A DNA stretch of 64,000 nucleotides from Herbaspirillum sp. CF444 (GTDB lineage: Bacteria; Pseudomonadota; Gammaproteobacteria; Burkholderiales; Burkholderiaceae_D): assembly GCF_000282135.1 (NCBI RefSeq), contig NZ_AKJW01000118.1, positions 16,066 through 80,065 of the forward strand. Direction: 5' to 3'. This document shows, piece by piece, positions 35,507 through 44,188 of this stretch. The notes beneath the pieces are model-generated. The model had not been told where the DNA came from and made no database searches. It was given only the letters and a program-made list of their open reading frames with translations. Made by a program: the position numbers and the translations under genes. Numbering within the stretch: the stretch's first letter is position 1; the number at the start of each line of letters is the position of its first letter.

Positions 35507-36292
35507 ATGCATAAAAAATTCTTGCTCGCCGCCGCCACTTCCTTCTGCTTGCTGCTGCCGACGGTCGGTCATGCCGGCCAGGGATGCGAACAGAAACCGC
35601 CCACCGAGAACATGGTCGCCAAGGGCATCACACTGGCGGTCAAGACCGTCGGGCAACTCGACGCCAGCGGCGCCGACGTTGTCGTCATCGGCCGCGTCGG
35701 CCAGGACCTGAGCAAATACAAGCAGCACTATTCGCACATCGGTTTCGCCTACAAGGACAAGGGCAGCTGGACCATCGTGCACAAGCTCAACGAATGCGGC
35801 ACGGCGGTCAGCAATATTTACGAGCAGGGGATGGGACAGTTCTTCCTCGACGATCCGTTCCGCTTCGAAACCGCGATCGCGGTGCCGACGCCGGAAGTAC
35901 AGCAACGCCTGCGCGCCGTGCTCACCGATCCGCAAAAAGTGCTGGCCGAACACACGCCGAGCTACAACATGCTGTCCTACGCATGGAGCACGAAGTACCA
36001 GCAGTCCAATCAATGGGTATTGGAAACGCTTGCAATGGCGCAAGAGTCCGCCATCCGCAATCGCGAGCAGGCGCAGGCGTGGCTGAAGTTCAAAGGCTAT
36101 GAACCTACGGTGCTGAACCTTGGTCCGATGACGCGTCTGGGCGGAAGGATGTTCAAGGCCAACATTGCCTTCGACGATCATCCCAACGAGAAACGTTTCA
36201 GCGATCGCATAGAGACCATCGGCGCAGATTCTGTATTCGCTTTTCTGGAACAATCGGGAATGCAGCTCGCGCGCATCGTTGTCAATCTCTGA
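35507..36292 (+). CDS. DUF2145-family exported protein
   Basis: 261 residues with signal peptide (FLLAAATSFCLLLPTVGHAG) cleaved near residue 23. The mature part has the DUF2145 features: QGCEQKPPT, DVVVIGRVGQDLSKYKQHYSHIGFAYKD and TWTIVHKLNECGTA-type segments (here SWTIVHKLNECGTA), then FLDDPFRFE. The conserved His (HYSHIGF) and Cys residues suggest an NlpC/P60- or YiiX-like hydrolase fold, but enzymatic activity has not been shown to my knowledge. It follows the small exported protein gene and ends before a strong hairpin. Confidence 0.8.
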   Translation: MHKKFLLAAATSFCLLLPTVGHAGQGCEQKPPTENMVAKGITLAVKTVGQLDASGADVVVIGRVGQDLSKYKQHYSHIGFAYKDKGSWTIVHKLNECGTAVSNIYEQGMGQFFLDDPFRFETAIAVPTPEVQQRLRAVLTDPQKVLAEHTPSYNMLSYAWSTKYQQSNQWVLETLAMAQESAIRNREQAQAWLKFKGYEPTVLNLGPMTRLGGRMFKANIAFDDHPNEKRFSDRIETIGADSVFAFLEQSGMQLARIVVNL

Positions 36293-36328
36293 TCGGAACA
36301 TCGGCAACGCCAGTCAGGGAGCGGATTT

Positions 36329-36366
36329 GCGAAGAAATGCACGACGCGCTGCGGGCATTTCTTCGC
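36329..36366 (+). terminator. Strong hairpin after DUF2145 gene
   Basis: GCGAAGAAATGC and GCATTTCTTCGC form a perfect 12-bp stem with a 14-base loop 37 bases after the stop. No U tract follows, so it may be a transcript-stabilising end rather than a simple intrinsic terminator. Confidence 0.5.
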
Positions 36367-36560
36367 GTCTCGTCTGGCGTCTCAGTTAGACGATCTCTTT
36401 ATATCAGTCATTCTATTTTCGGATAACGCTGAAATATCTGGTTGCAAAACAAAACTCCGATCCCAGATCGGTACTGAGCCCGAACGAACCAACCCCGGTT
36501 TCACTTCACGGCTTCACTTTTTGCCTTATTTGCATCAACCATTTACTCAGAGAGAATGAA

Positions 36561-36845
36561 ATGAACATCGCTAAAATTATCGCCGCTACCGCCCTGATCG
36601 CCGCCGCTGGTTCCGCTTTTGCAGAAACCCAATATCCGGTCGACCAGCCTTTCGTGTCCACCAAGAGCCGCGCTGAAGTTGTCGCCGAACTCAAGCAAGC
36701 CGGCGGCGATCTCGGTCGCAAGAACTATCAGGAAACCTTCAACCCTGCACCTGTCGCATCGGCCAAGACCCGCGCCGAAGTCGTGGCTGAGTTGGGCAAA
36801 GGCGGCGACATCGCCCGCAACAACTACATCAACACCACGCACTAA
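36561..36845 (+). CDS. DUF4148-family small exported protein
   Basis: 94 residues with signal peptide ending SAFAE. The mature protein contains two copies of the same unit: KSRAEVVAELKQAGGDLGRKNY and KTRAEVVAELGKGGDIARNNY share R-A-E-V-V-A-E-L, G-x-D and N-Y. This tandem is typical of DUF4148 proteins, common in Burkholderiales and of unknown role. Upstream AGAGAG precedes the ATG. It ends before a terminator hairpin. Confidence 0.85.
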   Translation: MNIAKIIAATALIAAAGSAFAETQYPVDQPFVSTKSRAEVVAELKQAGGDLGRKNYQETFNPAPVASAKTRAEVVAELGKGGDIARNNYINTTH

Positions 36846-36874
36846 TCGGTTGCAGCACATGCCGATGACAGATG

Positions 36875-36905
36875 GTCCGCCCCCGGCGTAATGCCGCCGG
36901 CGGAC
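36875..36905 (+). terminator. Hairpin after DUF4148 gene
   Basis: GTCCGCC and GGCGGAC form the outer stem, with GGC/GCC and CCGGCG-type pairing inside, 29 bases after the stop; it is followed by TATCTTTGTT. A Rho-independent terminator is likely. The stretch 36906-37333 carries no gene I can support; an open frame at 36969-37337 lacks family features. Confidence 0.6.
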
Positions 36906-37333
36906 TATCTTTGTTGACTGTTCCTTTTCGCTTTCCTGCGAGGCTGCCGCGCAAGGTCGCCGCGGATCATGTCGTCCATTTGCGATCGATCTGTGTTGCG
37001 CTGTTCTCCCGGGTCTGATTCTGCACGCCCTTCCTCACTGCTTTTTCATCTCCGTTTTCGCTCCTTCCTTTTGCCGTTTTTGTTTAAGCAAAGTCGTAAA
37101 CAGTCGTTCCAAATCTCATGCAATATTTTTATACTTGCTGTTCCGCGAAGACAGTCTGCACATCCGTTCACGCCGAAAAAATCCGCTGACGATTTGTGCA
37201 AAAATTTGCCGATGGCAAATCGCGGGCGCGCCAATAAAAGTGTGATACATTCACCGACTTGCTCCACCTGGATTCGGGGAGTTGCACCCCCGGCTTTGGT
37301 TATAACCGGCAACCCTTATAAGAATAATCGACG

Positions 37334-37603
37334 ATGAAATCGAACAACCCGGCCGACAAGGCTGCTGCCCACGCAAGCATGTTTGCGCAAGACATCAGCC
37401 TGGCATGTCCGCATTGCGGACAGCTCATGTTGCAACTGTCTCCGGACGCGCGTCCGATACAGGAAAAGAAAGTGGCGTGCCCATCGTGTTGCAAACAAAG
37501 CAAGATGGCAAAACTGAAAACCAGCAGCGGCGATACTTATCAACTTTACATCCGCCAGATCGATCCGAACGCGCGCATCGGCGTCTACAGTTACAAAAAA
37601 TAA
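37334..37603 (+). CDS. Small zinc-ribbon protein, unknown function
   Basis: 89 residues. ACPHCGQ near 26 and ACPSCCK near 47 give two CxxC pairs 22 residues apart, a zinc-ribbon arrangement, in a Lys-rich basic protein ending in VYSYKK. No signal peptide. I recognise no family. Its ATG is preceded by an inverted repeat (GGTTATAACC, 37298-37307) and it is followed by a textbook terminator, so it is probably transcribed on its own. Confidence 0.65.
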   Translation: MKSNNPADKAAAHASMFAQDISLACPHCGQLMLQLSPDARPIQEKKVACPSCCKQSKMAKLKTSSGDTYQLYIRQIDPNARIGVYSYKK

Positions 37604-37626
37604 ATTATTTCCCGCCGGACCAAAAC

Positions 37627-37659
37627 AAAAGCCCCGCACGTCGCCGTGAGGGGCTTTTT
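37627..37659 (+). terminator. Rho-independent terminator
   Basis: AAAAGCCCC and GGGGCTTTTT form a stem with a 14-base loop, ending in a U run. A runs on the other side make it bidirectional. It closes the zinc-ribbon gene. Confidence 0.85.
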
Positions 37660-37682
37660 GATTTTGCAGGGCAAAAAAATAA

Positions 37683-37773
37683 CACCGACATGTGAGTAGA
37701 TTCGCGCCGCCCAGTGCTATCTGCAAAGTGGCCGCGCATTTGAATCTGCTCACATGTCGGTGCTGCCGACATG
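37683..37773. repeat. Long hairpin with a third alternating arm
   Basis: The 21-base arms at 37683-37703 (begins CACCGACATGTGAG) and 37742-37762 pair with one mismatch, which is a G-U wobble in RNA, around a 38-base loop. A third copy CCGACATG (37766-37773) can pair with the second arm (CATGTCGG, 37753-37760), giving a mutually exclusive small hairpin. The region 37660-37928 holds no supported gene. Confidence 0.6.
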
Positions 37774-37928
37774 AGGACGATGCCGCGGGAGTAAGCACCA
37801 TCCTGCTTTCCTTCGATTTCACAACAACACCGCAAATCATGAAGCAAAGGGGAGAGATTCCACTATATCGCTCTTGCCTCTGCGCATCAAAGAATCAATC
37901 CAAGTATGCATGCTCGGATTTGTCATGA

Positions 37929-39374
37929 TCAGGCGGCGTCGCGCTCTTCCTTATCCACATACTGTCCGGCCGCATCCAGGAGCGGCGCCAACAATACCGC
38001 CTGCCGCAACAGCTCGGCAATGGTGCCGGATTCAAACAGCACGCCGCGCAACGGCAAACCCATGGTGGAAATATTGCCAGACGCTTTGCCGTCGATGCCG
38101 ATCACCGCCAGCGTCTGTGGATCGGCATCGATCCCGAGGCCAAGCGCGCTCGGGCGCACATATCCTTTTTCCAGCAATCGCGCCGGCAAGGGCTGGTCGC
38201 TCACGCGCTTCCATACGTATTCGAAACCGGTGCAATTGATGACGGCGTCGCTGCGCAAGGTCGTCTCCAGCGATCCGCCGCGCAAACGCACCCAGACATC
38301 GAGCCTGCCGTCCGCAGAGGATTGCACCGCAGTCGGCGTACCAGTATGCAAATGCAAGCGACCGCTGGCCCGCACCGCCTCGAAGACCGCGGCGCTCGGC
38401 GGCGGCACGCGATGCAGGAACATATCCCAATAGGCGCGCACGTGACGCATGAAACGCTGTCGCTCGACCAGTGAAGCACCTTGCCACAGACGCGTCAGAT
38501 GCGGCCGTACTGCGAGTACAACGCGCTGCCAGTCTTCACCCGCAGCCTTCGCCCTGGCGATTTGCACGCGCACTGCGCGCAGCACTGCACGCGCGGAGAC
38601 CGGCGCCGCGACATCGGTAAGAAATTCCGGCCAGGCCTGCGTCTCGCTGCGACCGACCGGCACCAGCCCGCGGCGCGAGACAACCTGGTAGTTGCCGCGA
38701 TAGCCGCGTGCTTCCAGCGACACCACGGCGTCGATCATGGTCAGGCTGCTGCCGACCAGCAGCACATCCTCGACGTTCTTCAGTTTGTCGAGTGCTTCCG
38801 GATTCCATGGATCGGCAAGATAACGCCCGTCGTCGTGCAGTGCCTGCGCAACGGCAAAACCCGGCCGCGCCTTGAATACGCCGGGCGCCAGCAAGACATG
38901 GTCGGCCAAGAACTCGCGATGCGCATCGACCTTGATGCGCACCCGGTTGTGCTCCTGCACGATGTCGTCGACGCGTGCGAGCACATGCTCCAGTTCGACC
39001 CCAGGTGCCGCGACATTCAATGCTTCGGTGAGCTCGGCGCGAATGTAGTCGCCATATAGCCAGCGTGGCGCGAAGGCCAGCAGCCCATCGTCAAAATCGC
39101 GCCAGCCGGAGCGATTGGCGCGCGCCTGCAGCCAGTCGGCAAAATGATTGGCGTCATCCGGTCGCAGGCTGAACGCCTTGGCCGGCCCGTTCAGGCGATG
39201 GCTGAAATCAGTAGTGCCATAGGCGACGCCGCGTCCCAGTTCCGGATTGGGATCGAAGAGGCGGATCAGCAACGGCGTACGCGCCTGGCGGATCAGACGA
39301 ATCGCCGCCAGCGTGCCGGACATGCCGCCGCCGATGATGGCCACTGAGCGCGGCACGGTTTCAATACGAGACAT
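37929..39374 (-). CDS. FAD/NAD(P)-binding oxidoreductase
   Basis: 481 residues, HpnW/YdhS-like FAD-NAD(P)-binding protein. The N-terminal AIIGGGMSGTLAAIRL binds the FAD ADP moiety; GVAYGTTDFSHRLNGPAKAF is typical of the family; LLVGSSLTMIDAVVSL near 230 is the second nucleotide motif. The C-terminal region CTGFEY and DADPQTLAVIGI is also conserved. The reaction is unknown. It begins 8 bases after the TauD-type dioxygenase stop, so the two are one operon: perhaps an oxidoreductase acting on the product of the dioxygenase. Confidence 0.8.
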   Translation of the reverse strand: MSRIETVPRSVAIIGGGMSGTLAAIRLIRQARTPLLIRLFDPNPELGRGVAYGTTDFSHRLNGPAKAFSLRPDDANHFADWLQARANRSGWRDFDDGLLAFAPRWLYGDYIRAELTEALNVAAPGVELEHVLARVDDIVQEHNRVRIKVDAHREFLADHVLLAPGVFKARPGFAVAQALHDDGRYLADPWNPEALDKLKNVEDVLLVGSSLTMIDAVVSLEARGYRGNYQVVSRRGLVPVGRSETQAWPEFLTDVAAPVSARAVLRAVRVQIARAKAAGEDWQRVVLAVRPHLTRLWQGASLVERQRFMRHVRAYWDMFLHRVPPPSAAVFEAVRASGRLHLHTGTPTAVQSSADGRLDVWVRLRGGSLETTLRSDAVINCTGFEYVWKRVSDQPLPARLLEKGYVRPSALGLGIDADPQTLAVIGIDGKASGNISTMGLPLRGVLFESGTIAELLRQAVLLAPLLDAAGQYVDKEERDAA

Positions 39375-39382
39375 CGCCGCCC

Positions 39383-40330
39383 CTATTCGACGCTGTGCGC
39401 GACGACAGGCTGTCCCTCGACGCCGACCGAGGGCTTGCCGTCGGGACCGACCGGCACATCGCCGACCAATGTGATGCGATACAGCTGACGCTCGAAATCG
39501 GTATCGTAAATATCCACCGGCGCCAGATGCGCGGTCGAACGGTTATCCCAGAATGCCAGCGAACCTTCTTCCCATTTGAAGCGCACCGTGTATTCCGGGC
39601 GCACCACGTGCTCGAACAGCAACGCCAGCAATTGCTCGCTCTCGCGCGGATGCAGGCCGACGATGTTCTTGAGGAAACCGGGGCTGACGTACAGCGCCTT
39701 CTCGCCGGTTTCGGGATGCACGCGCACCAGCGGGTGATGACTGACCAACGGCGTCGCCGCCACCTTGTTGACGAAGTCTTGCGTGGCGCGATTGCCTTCG
39801 GGCGGCGTAAAGCGATGTTCGCCCTGCAGGGTGTCGACGAAGGCGCGCAGCGTCGGCGACAGTCCCTGATAGGCAGCGACCAGGTTGGTCCATTGCGTGT
39901 CGCCGCCATACGGCGGAATCGCCACGCCGCGCAAGATCGATGCGGCCGGCGGATTGATCGCGGCGGTCACGTCGGTATGCCAGCCGGTCCACGGGCGCAC
40001 CAGACGCGGACCGTCGAAACGATTCTTGAAGCGGTCGCGTCCGACTGAATAGATTTCCGGATGGCCCGGCTCGTAGCCGAACACCGGATGACCGACCGTC
40101 AGATCGCCGAATTGTTTGCCGAACGCCACATGCTGCGCATGGTCCAGCGCTTGATCGCGGAAGAAGACGACTTTCCATTGCAGCAGCGCTGCACGGATCT
40201 CCGCAATGGTCGTGGCATCGAGCGGCGTACGCAGGTCGACGCCGGAGATCTCGGCGCCGATGTGCACTGCCTGCGGCTTGACAACAATCTTTTCGTAAAT
40301 CGGAACAGTCTTGCCTGCAATCGCGTTCAT
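39383..40330 (-). CDS. TauD/TfdA-family Fe(II)/2-oxoglutarate dioxygenase
   Basis: 315 residues. The facial triad is H118-x-D120 (GWHTDVT) and H268 (RSTAHLAP), and R285 is placed to bind 2-oxoglutarate. AEISGVDLRTPL and VVFFRDQALDHAQHVAFG are TauD-family motifs. Substrates of such enzymes include taurine, alkylsulfates, chlorophenoxyacetates and others; this one is unassigned. GGAGG lies before ATG 40330; an upstream frame to 40453 lacks a good start. Forms an operon with the FAD oxidoreductase. Confidence 0.87.
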   Translation of the reverse strand: MNAIAGKTVPIYEKIVVKPQAVHIGAEISGVDLRTPLDATTIAEIRAALLQWKVVFFRDQALDHAQHVAFGKQFGDLTVGHPVFGYEPGHPEIYSVGRDRFKNRFDGPRLVRPWTGWHTDVTAAINPPAASILRGVAIPPYGGDTQWTNLVAAYQGLSPTLRAFVDTLQGEHRFTPPEGNRATQDFVNKVAATPLVSHHPLVRVHPETGEKALYVSPGFLKNIVGLHPRESEQLLALLFEHVVRPEYTVRFKWEEGSLAFWDNRSTAHLAPVDIYDTDFERQLYRITLVGDVPVGPDGKPSVGVEGQPVVAHSVE

Positions 40331-40435
40331 GTTGCCTCCGGTAGCCGATGAAATGTGCAAGCGATTATAGGAAGCGCAATTCAGGCTAGTCCAAGAAGGA
40401 ATTCGCATAACTTTAGAAGACAAATTGCCGCACGA

Positions 40436-40466
40436 AAAAACCGCGCTCGACAACGCGAGTTTTTTT
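40436..40466. terminator. Bidirectional terminator
   Basis: AAAAA-CCGCG and CGCG-AG-TTTTTTT flank an 8-base loop. The structure lies directly after the MFS stop (minus strand) and gives U runs in both directions. Confidence 0.7.
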
Positions 40467-41829
40467 ACCGGCTAAATGCTTGTTCCTTCTCGCGCAAGGC
40501 CGCCGGCATTGCATACGTCAACAGCAAGGCGCACAGCAAAGTCATGCCACCGATCGCATACAAGGCCGGCGTCGTGCTGCCGGTCAGATCCTTGATGCGG
40601 CCGACCATCACCGGGCTGACGATGCCGCCTAGCTGGCCGAGCGTATTGATGAGCGCGATGCCTGCGGCGGCACCGGCGCCGGTCAGCAGCTTGGGCGGCA
40701 GCGCCCAGAAGGCAGGGATGGCGGCAACCACGCCGGCGCCCATGATGCCCAGTGCGACGATCAGCAAGACGGTTTGTTTTTCGAACACGCCGGCGGCAAA
40801 GAAACCGATGGTCGCCAGCATCAGCAAACCGATCACGAAGCGGCGACGCTCGCCGCGGGCATCGGACAGACGGCCGACGATGATCATCGCGGCGGCGCCG
40901 CAGAGATAAGGCACGGCGGTCAGCAGACCGATGACGGTCGGGTTCTGTGTGCCGGCGGTGCGGATCAGATGCGGCGCCCAGAAGTTGAGACCGTAGGATC
41001 CGACCTGGATCAGGAAGTACACCAGCCCCAGCATCAGGAAGCCCGGCGTCCTGATCGCGCCGAGCAGCGAGTGACCGCGTTCATGCGAAGTCGGACGCGT
41101 GACGTTGGCGGCGAGGACCTGCTGTTCGCGCCGGCTGAGCCAGTCGGCGTCTTCAATCTTGTCCTTGAGCTGCCACAGCACGACCAGGCCAAGGCCGATG
41201 CACGGCAAGCCGCCCAACATGAATAGCCAGTGCCAGCCGCGGATGCCGAACGCACCTTCCATGTGGCCGAGGATCATGCCCGACACCGGTGCGCCGATCA
41301 GTCCGGCGAAGGCCGACGCCAGGAACAGCATCGAGGTGATGCGTCCGCGATACGACGACGGGAACCACAACGTCAGGTAGTACAGCACGCCTGGTGCAAA
41401 CCCGGCTTCCATCGCGCCGATCATAAAGCGCAATCCATAGAACTGCCACTCGCTGCCGACGAACACCATGGCCGCCGTCGCCAGCCCCCAGGAAATCATG
41501 ATGCGGGCGATCCAGCGACGCGCGCCAACCTTGTAGAGGAACATGTTGCTCGGCACTTCGAACAGCACGTAGCCGACCACGAACAAACTGGCGCCGAGAC
41601 CGTAGGCGGTGTCGCTCAGCCCGAGGTCACCTTGCAGCTGGAACTTGGCGAAGCTGATGTTGATGCGATCGAAGAAGGCGAATAAATAGCAGATCATGAT
41701 CAGCGGCATGATGCGCCAGGCGGCTTTGCGCACGATGGCGGCAAGGTCTGCAATAGCGTCGGGATTGCTGTCTGCCTGAAGCGTGACGAGTTCTTGCTGG
41801 GCCTGTCCCGCGGCGGTATGGGTGTTCAT
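40465..41829 (-). CDS. MFS transporter, ACS (anion:cation symporter) family
   Basis: 454 residues and twelve membrane segments. CYLFAFFDRINISFAKFQ is the ACS-family N-terminal signature; GYVLFEVPSNMFL, RFMIGAMEAGFAPGVLYYL and AGLIGAPVSGMIL follow, with the large cytoplasmic loop near residue 240. Family members carry organic anions such as phthalate, tartrate and hydroxyphenylacetate into the cell. It is the last gene of the LysR-CaiB-lyase set, so it probably imports the acid that the other enzymes process. Confidence 0.9.
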   Translation of the reverse strand: MNTHTAAGQAQQELVTLQADSNPDAIADLAAIVRKAAWRIMPLIMICYLFAFFDRINISFAKFQLQGDLGLSDTAYGLGASLFVVGYVLFEVPSNMFLYKVGARRWIARIMISWGLATAAMVFVGSEWQFYGLRFMIGAMEAGFAPGVLYYLTLWFPSSYRGRITSMLFLASAFAGLIGAPVSGMILGHMEGAFGIRGWHWLFMLGGLPCIGLGLVVLWQLKDKIEDADWLSRREQQVLAANVTRPTSHERGHSLLGAIRTPGFLMLGLVYFLIQVGSYGLNFWAPHLIRTAGTQNPTVIGLLTAVPYLCGAAAMIIVGRLSDARGERRRFVIGLLMLATIGFFAAGVFEKQTVLLIVALGIMGAGVVAAIPAFWALPPKLLTGAGAAAGIALINTLGQLGGIVSPVMVGRIKDLTGSTTPALYAIGGMTLLCALLLTYAMPAALREKEQAFSR

Positions 41830-41932
41830 GTTGTCTCCTGTTGGCGTCCGATTGCTCTGTTGAGACTATCGATGCGCCCTTGGTTAAAGGCGATGTGCTC
41901 TTGTTCTTTTACTGTGTTGCTGCAAACATTTT

Positions 41933-42898
41933 TCAGGCAGCGGCCTGCAACGCAGCCGGAATCGGATGCAGATCGCCATTGCGTCCGGCCTTGGCAAGCT
42001 GGCCCGGCACCTCATGCCCCAGCAGCGCCGGCAGTTTGCGCGACATGGCGATCAGCAGCGGCAGATCGATGCCGGTCTCGATGCCGGTTTCCTCGCACAG
42101 GTTGACCAGGTCTTCGGTGCAGATGTTGCCCGAGGCGCCTGGTGCAAACGGACAGCCGCCGAGGCCGCCGAGCGCCGCATCGAAACGGCGCGCGCCGGCC
42201 TCATACGCCGCCATCACGTTGACCAGTCCAAGTCCGCGCGTATTGTGAAAATGCAGCGTCAGCGCCGCCGCCGGCAGGCGTTGCAGGACGCGTCCGACGA
42301 TGCGTGCCACCTGGCGCGGATTGGCCATGCCGGTGGTGTCGGCCAGCGTGATGCCGCCGATTGCATGAGCCCCGAGTTGCAGGTAGTCGTCGACGATGCG
42401 CATGACGCGGTCCTCGTCGATCTTGCCTTCGAAGGGACAACCGAAAGCTGTGGCGATGGTGGCGTTGAGCGATACGTTATCCATGCCGCCGGCCAAGCTC
42501 ACGATATCGGCGAAACCGGCCAGCGATGCTTCGCAGTTCATGCGCATGTTGGCACGGTTGTGCGTCTGGCTGGCGGACATGACCATGTTGAGTTCATCGG
42601 CGCCGGCCAGCAGCGCGCGTTCTGCACCTTTGACGTTGGGAATCAATGCGACGTAGATCACGCCGTCCTTGCGCGCAATGCGGCGAAATACGTCATCGCC
42701 GTCGCGCAGCGCCGGAATCGCCTTCGGCGAGACGAAGGAACCGGCTTCGATGCGCGAAAATCCGGCTTGCGACAGACCGTCGATCAGCGCAATCTTGTCT
42801 TCGGTCGGGACCCAGCCCGGTTCGATCTGCAGGCCGTCGCGCGGCGATACTTCCTGCACGATCAGACGATCGGAAACCTTATTCAGAAGAGCGCTCAT
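41933..42898 (-). CDS. HMG-CoA lyase-family enzyme
   Basis: 321 residues, TIM-barrel lyase. VQEVSPRDGLQIEP carries the catalytic Arg-Asp, MVMSASQTHNRANMRM is the family middle motif, LHFHNTRGLGLVN includes metal-binding His residues and GGLGGCPFAPGASGN contains the conserved Cys (G-G-C-P) of the flexible loop. Cleaves HMG-CoA or a related acyl-CoA (for example citramalyl-CoA) to acetyl-CoA and a keto acid. It overlaps the CaiB gene by ATGA: the CoA-transferase would activate the acid and this enzyme would split it. Confidence 0.9.
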   Translation of the reverse strand: MSALLNKVSDRLIVQEVSPRDGLQIEPGWVPTEDKIALIDGLSQAGFSRIEAGSFVSPKAIPALRDGDDVFRRIARKDGVIYVALIPNVKGAERALLAGADELNMVMSASQTHNRANMRMNCEASLAGFADIVSLAGGMDNVSLNATIATAFGCPFEGKIDEDRVMRIVDDYLQLGAHAIGGITLADTTGMANPRQVARIVGRVLQRLPAAALTLHFHNTRGLGLVNVMAAYEAGARRFDAALGGLGGCPFAPGASGNICTEDLVNLCEETGIETGIDLPLLIAMSRKLPALLGHEVPGQLAKAGRNGDLHPIPAALQAAA

Positions 42899-44088
42899 TG
42901 CACCACTCCTTCTTCCTGCAAGCGACGAATTTCTTCTGCACCGAGCCCGAGTTCCGACAACACTTCGACGGTATGCGCGCCGAGCGCCGGGCCTTGCCAG
43001 TGGATTTCGCCGGGAGTGTCGGACAATTTGGGCACGATGCCGGGCATCTTGACCTTGACGCCGCCCGGCAGTTGCGCCGACAGGATCATGTCGCGTGCCT
43101 GATAGTGCGGATCGGCGACGATGTCGGCGACGGAATAGATGCGACCGGACGGCACACCGGCCTGCTCCAACACGGCGAGCACATGTTCCATGCCGTGCAG
43201 CGAAGTCCAGCCGGCGATGGCGGCGTCGAGCAGGGCGACTTGCCGCACGCGGCCGTCGTTGTGTTCGAAGGCCGGATCGTCGGCGAGGTCGACGCGACCG
43301 ATGGCGTGCATCAGGCGTTTGAAAATCGGGTTGCTGTTGCCGGCGATGACGACATAGCCGGCGTCGCGCGTCGGGTAGGTATTCGACGGCGCGATGCCGG
43401 GCAAGGTGCCGCCGCTGCGTTCGCGCACGTGGCCGAGCAGGTCGTATTCCGGCACCAGGCTTTCCATCAGGTTGAACACGCTCTCGACCAGCGAAACGTC
43501 GACCACCTGGCCGAGACCTTGCCCGGTCTTCACGCGCAGCAGCGACATCAGCGCGCCGATCACCGCGTGCAGCGAAGCCAGCGAGTCGCCCAGGCTGATG
43601 CCGGCGCGCGCAGGAACACCATCGGGTTCGCCGGTGGTATAGCGGATGCCGCCCATGGCTTCGCCGATGGCGCCGAAACCGGGACGGTCCTTGTACGGGC
43701 CGGTCTGGCCGTAGCCGGAGATGCGCACCAGCGTCAGCCTGGGATTGAGCGCGCGGAGTTCATCCCAGCCCAGGCCCAGGCTTTCCAGCGCGCCCGGCTT
43801 CATGTTCTCGATCAGCACGTCGGCATCGGCCACCAGTTGCCTGATGAGCGCGATGCCTTGCGGCGCCTTCAGATTGACCGACAGCGATTTCTTGTTGCGC
43901 GATTGCAGATACCACCACAGCGAGGTGCCCTCGTGCAGCTTGCGCCATTTTCGGATCGGGTCCCCGTTGACCGGGGCCTCGATCTTGATGACGTCGGCGC
44001 CAAACTCGGCCATCACGCGCGCGGCAAACGGCGCCGCGATGAGCGTGCCGATTTCGATGACGCGTATTCCTTTGAGTGGTCCACTCAT
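42895..44088 (-). CDS. CaiB/BaiF-family CoA-transferase
   Basis: 397 residues, type III CoA-transferase. GIRVIEIGTLIAAPFAARVMAEFGADVIKIE is the N-terminal signature; the acid-anhydride-forming Asp is expected in the SLGDSLASLHAV region (GISLGDS). The C-terminal GLGAEEIRRLQEEG is typical. It transfers CoA between acids, probably to feed the HMG-CoA-lyase-like enzyme downstream. ATG 44088 follows AAGGAG; a GTG three bases upstream was rejected. Confidence 0.92.
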   Translation of the reverse strand: MSGPLKGIRVIEIGTLIAAPFAARVMAEFGADVIKIEAPVNGDPIRKWRKLHEGTSLWWYLQSRNKKSLSVNLKAPQGIALIRQLVADADVLIENMKPGALESLGLGWDELRALNPRLTLVRISGYGQTGPYKDRPGFGAIGEAMGGIRYTTGEPDGVPARAGISLGDSLASLHAVIGALMSLLRVKTGQGLGQVVDVSLVESVFNLMESLVPEYDLLGHVRERSGGTLPGIAPSNTYPTRDAGYVVIAGNSNPIFKRLMHAIGRVDLADDPAFEHNDGRVRQVALLDAAIAGWTSLHGMEHVLAVLEQAGVPSGRIYSVADIVADPHYQARDMILSAQLPGGVKVKMPGIVPKLSDTPGEIHWQGPALGAHTVEVLSELGLGAEEIRRLQEEGVVQ

Positions 44089-44160
44089 CACTGTCTCCTT
44101 CTACCTTTTTTACAGGATAGAAAGAGAGCACCATTCGCGTCCAACCGTAAGTTGGCAAGC

Positions 44161-44183
44161 AGCGTTCGCCAAACACGAACGCT
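44161..44183. promoter_or_regulatory. Inverted repeat upstream of CaiB gene
   Basis: AGCGTTCG and CGAACGCT are 8-base arms around seven bases in the 100-base gap between LysR and the CaiB gene. It may be a LysR operator or a weak terminator for the LysR gene; there is no U tract. Confidence 0.35.
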
Positions 44184-44188
44184 CGCCG

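Noticed and set aside
36969..37337. 122-codon plus-strand frame in the gap after DUF4148
   Set aside because: Composition is Ser/Cys/Arg-rich and unlike neighbours, with no family motif; it overlaps an inverted repeat and the next gene.
37605..37928. Short frames on both strands (80 and 78 codons) over the long hairpin
   Set aside because: They run through the inverted repeat and terminator and show no protein-like features.
40331..40464. Possible gene between TauD and MFS
   Set aside because: The interval contains only promoter-like sequence and the terminator.
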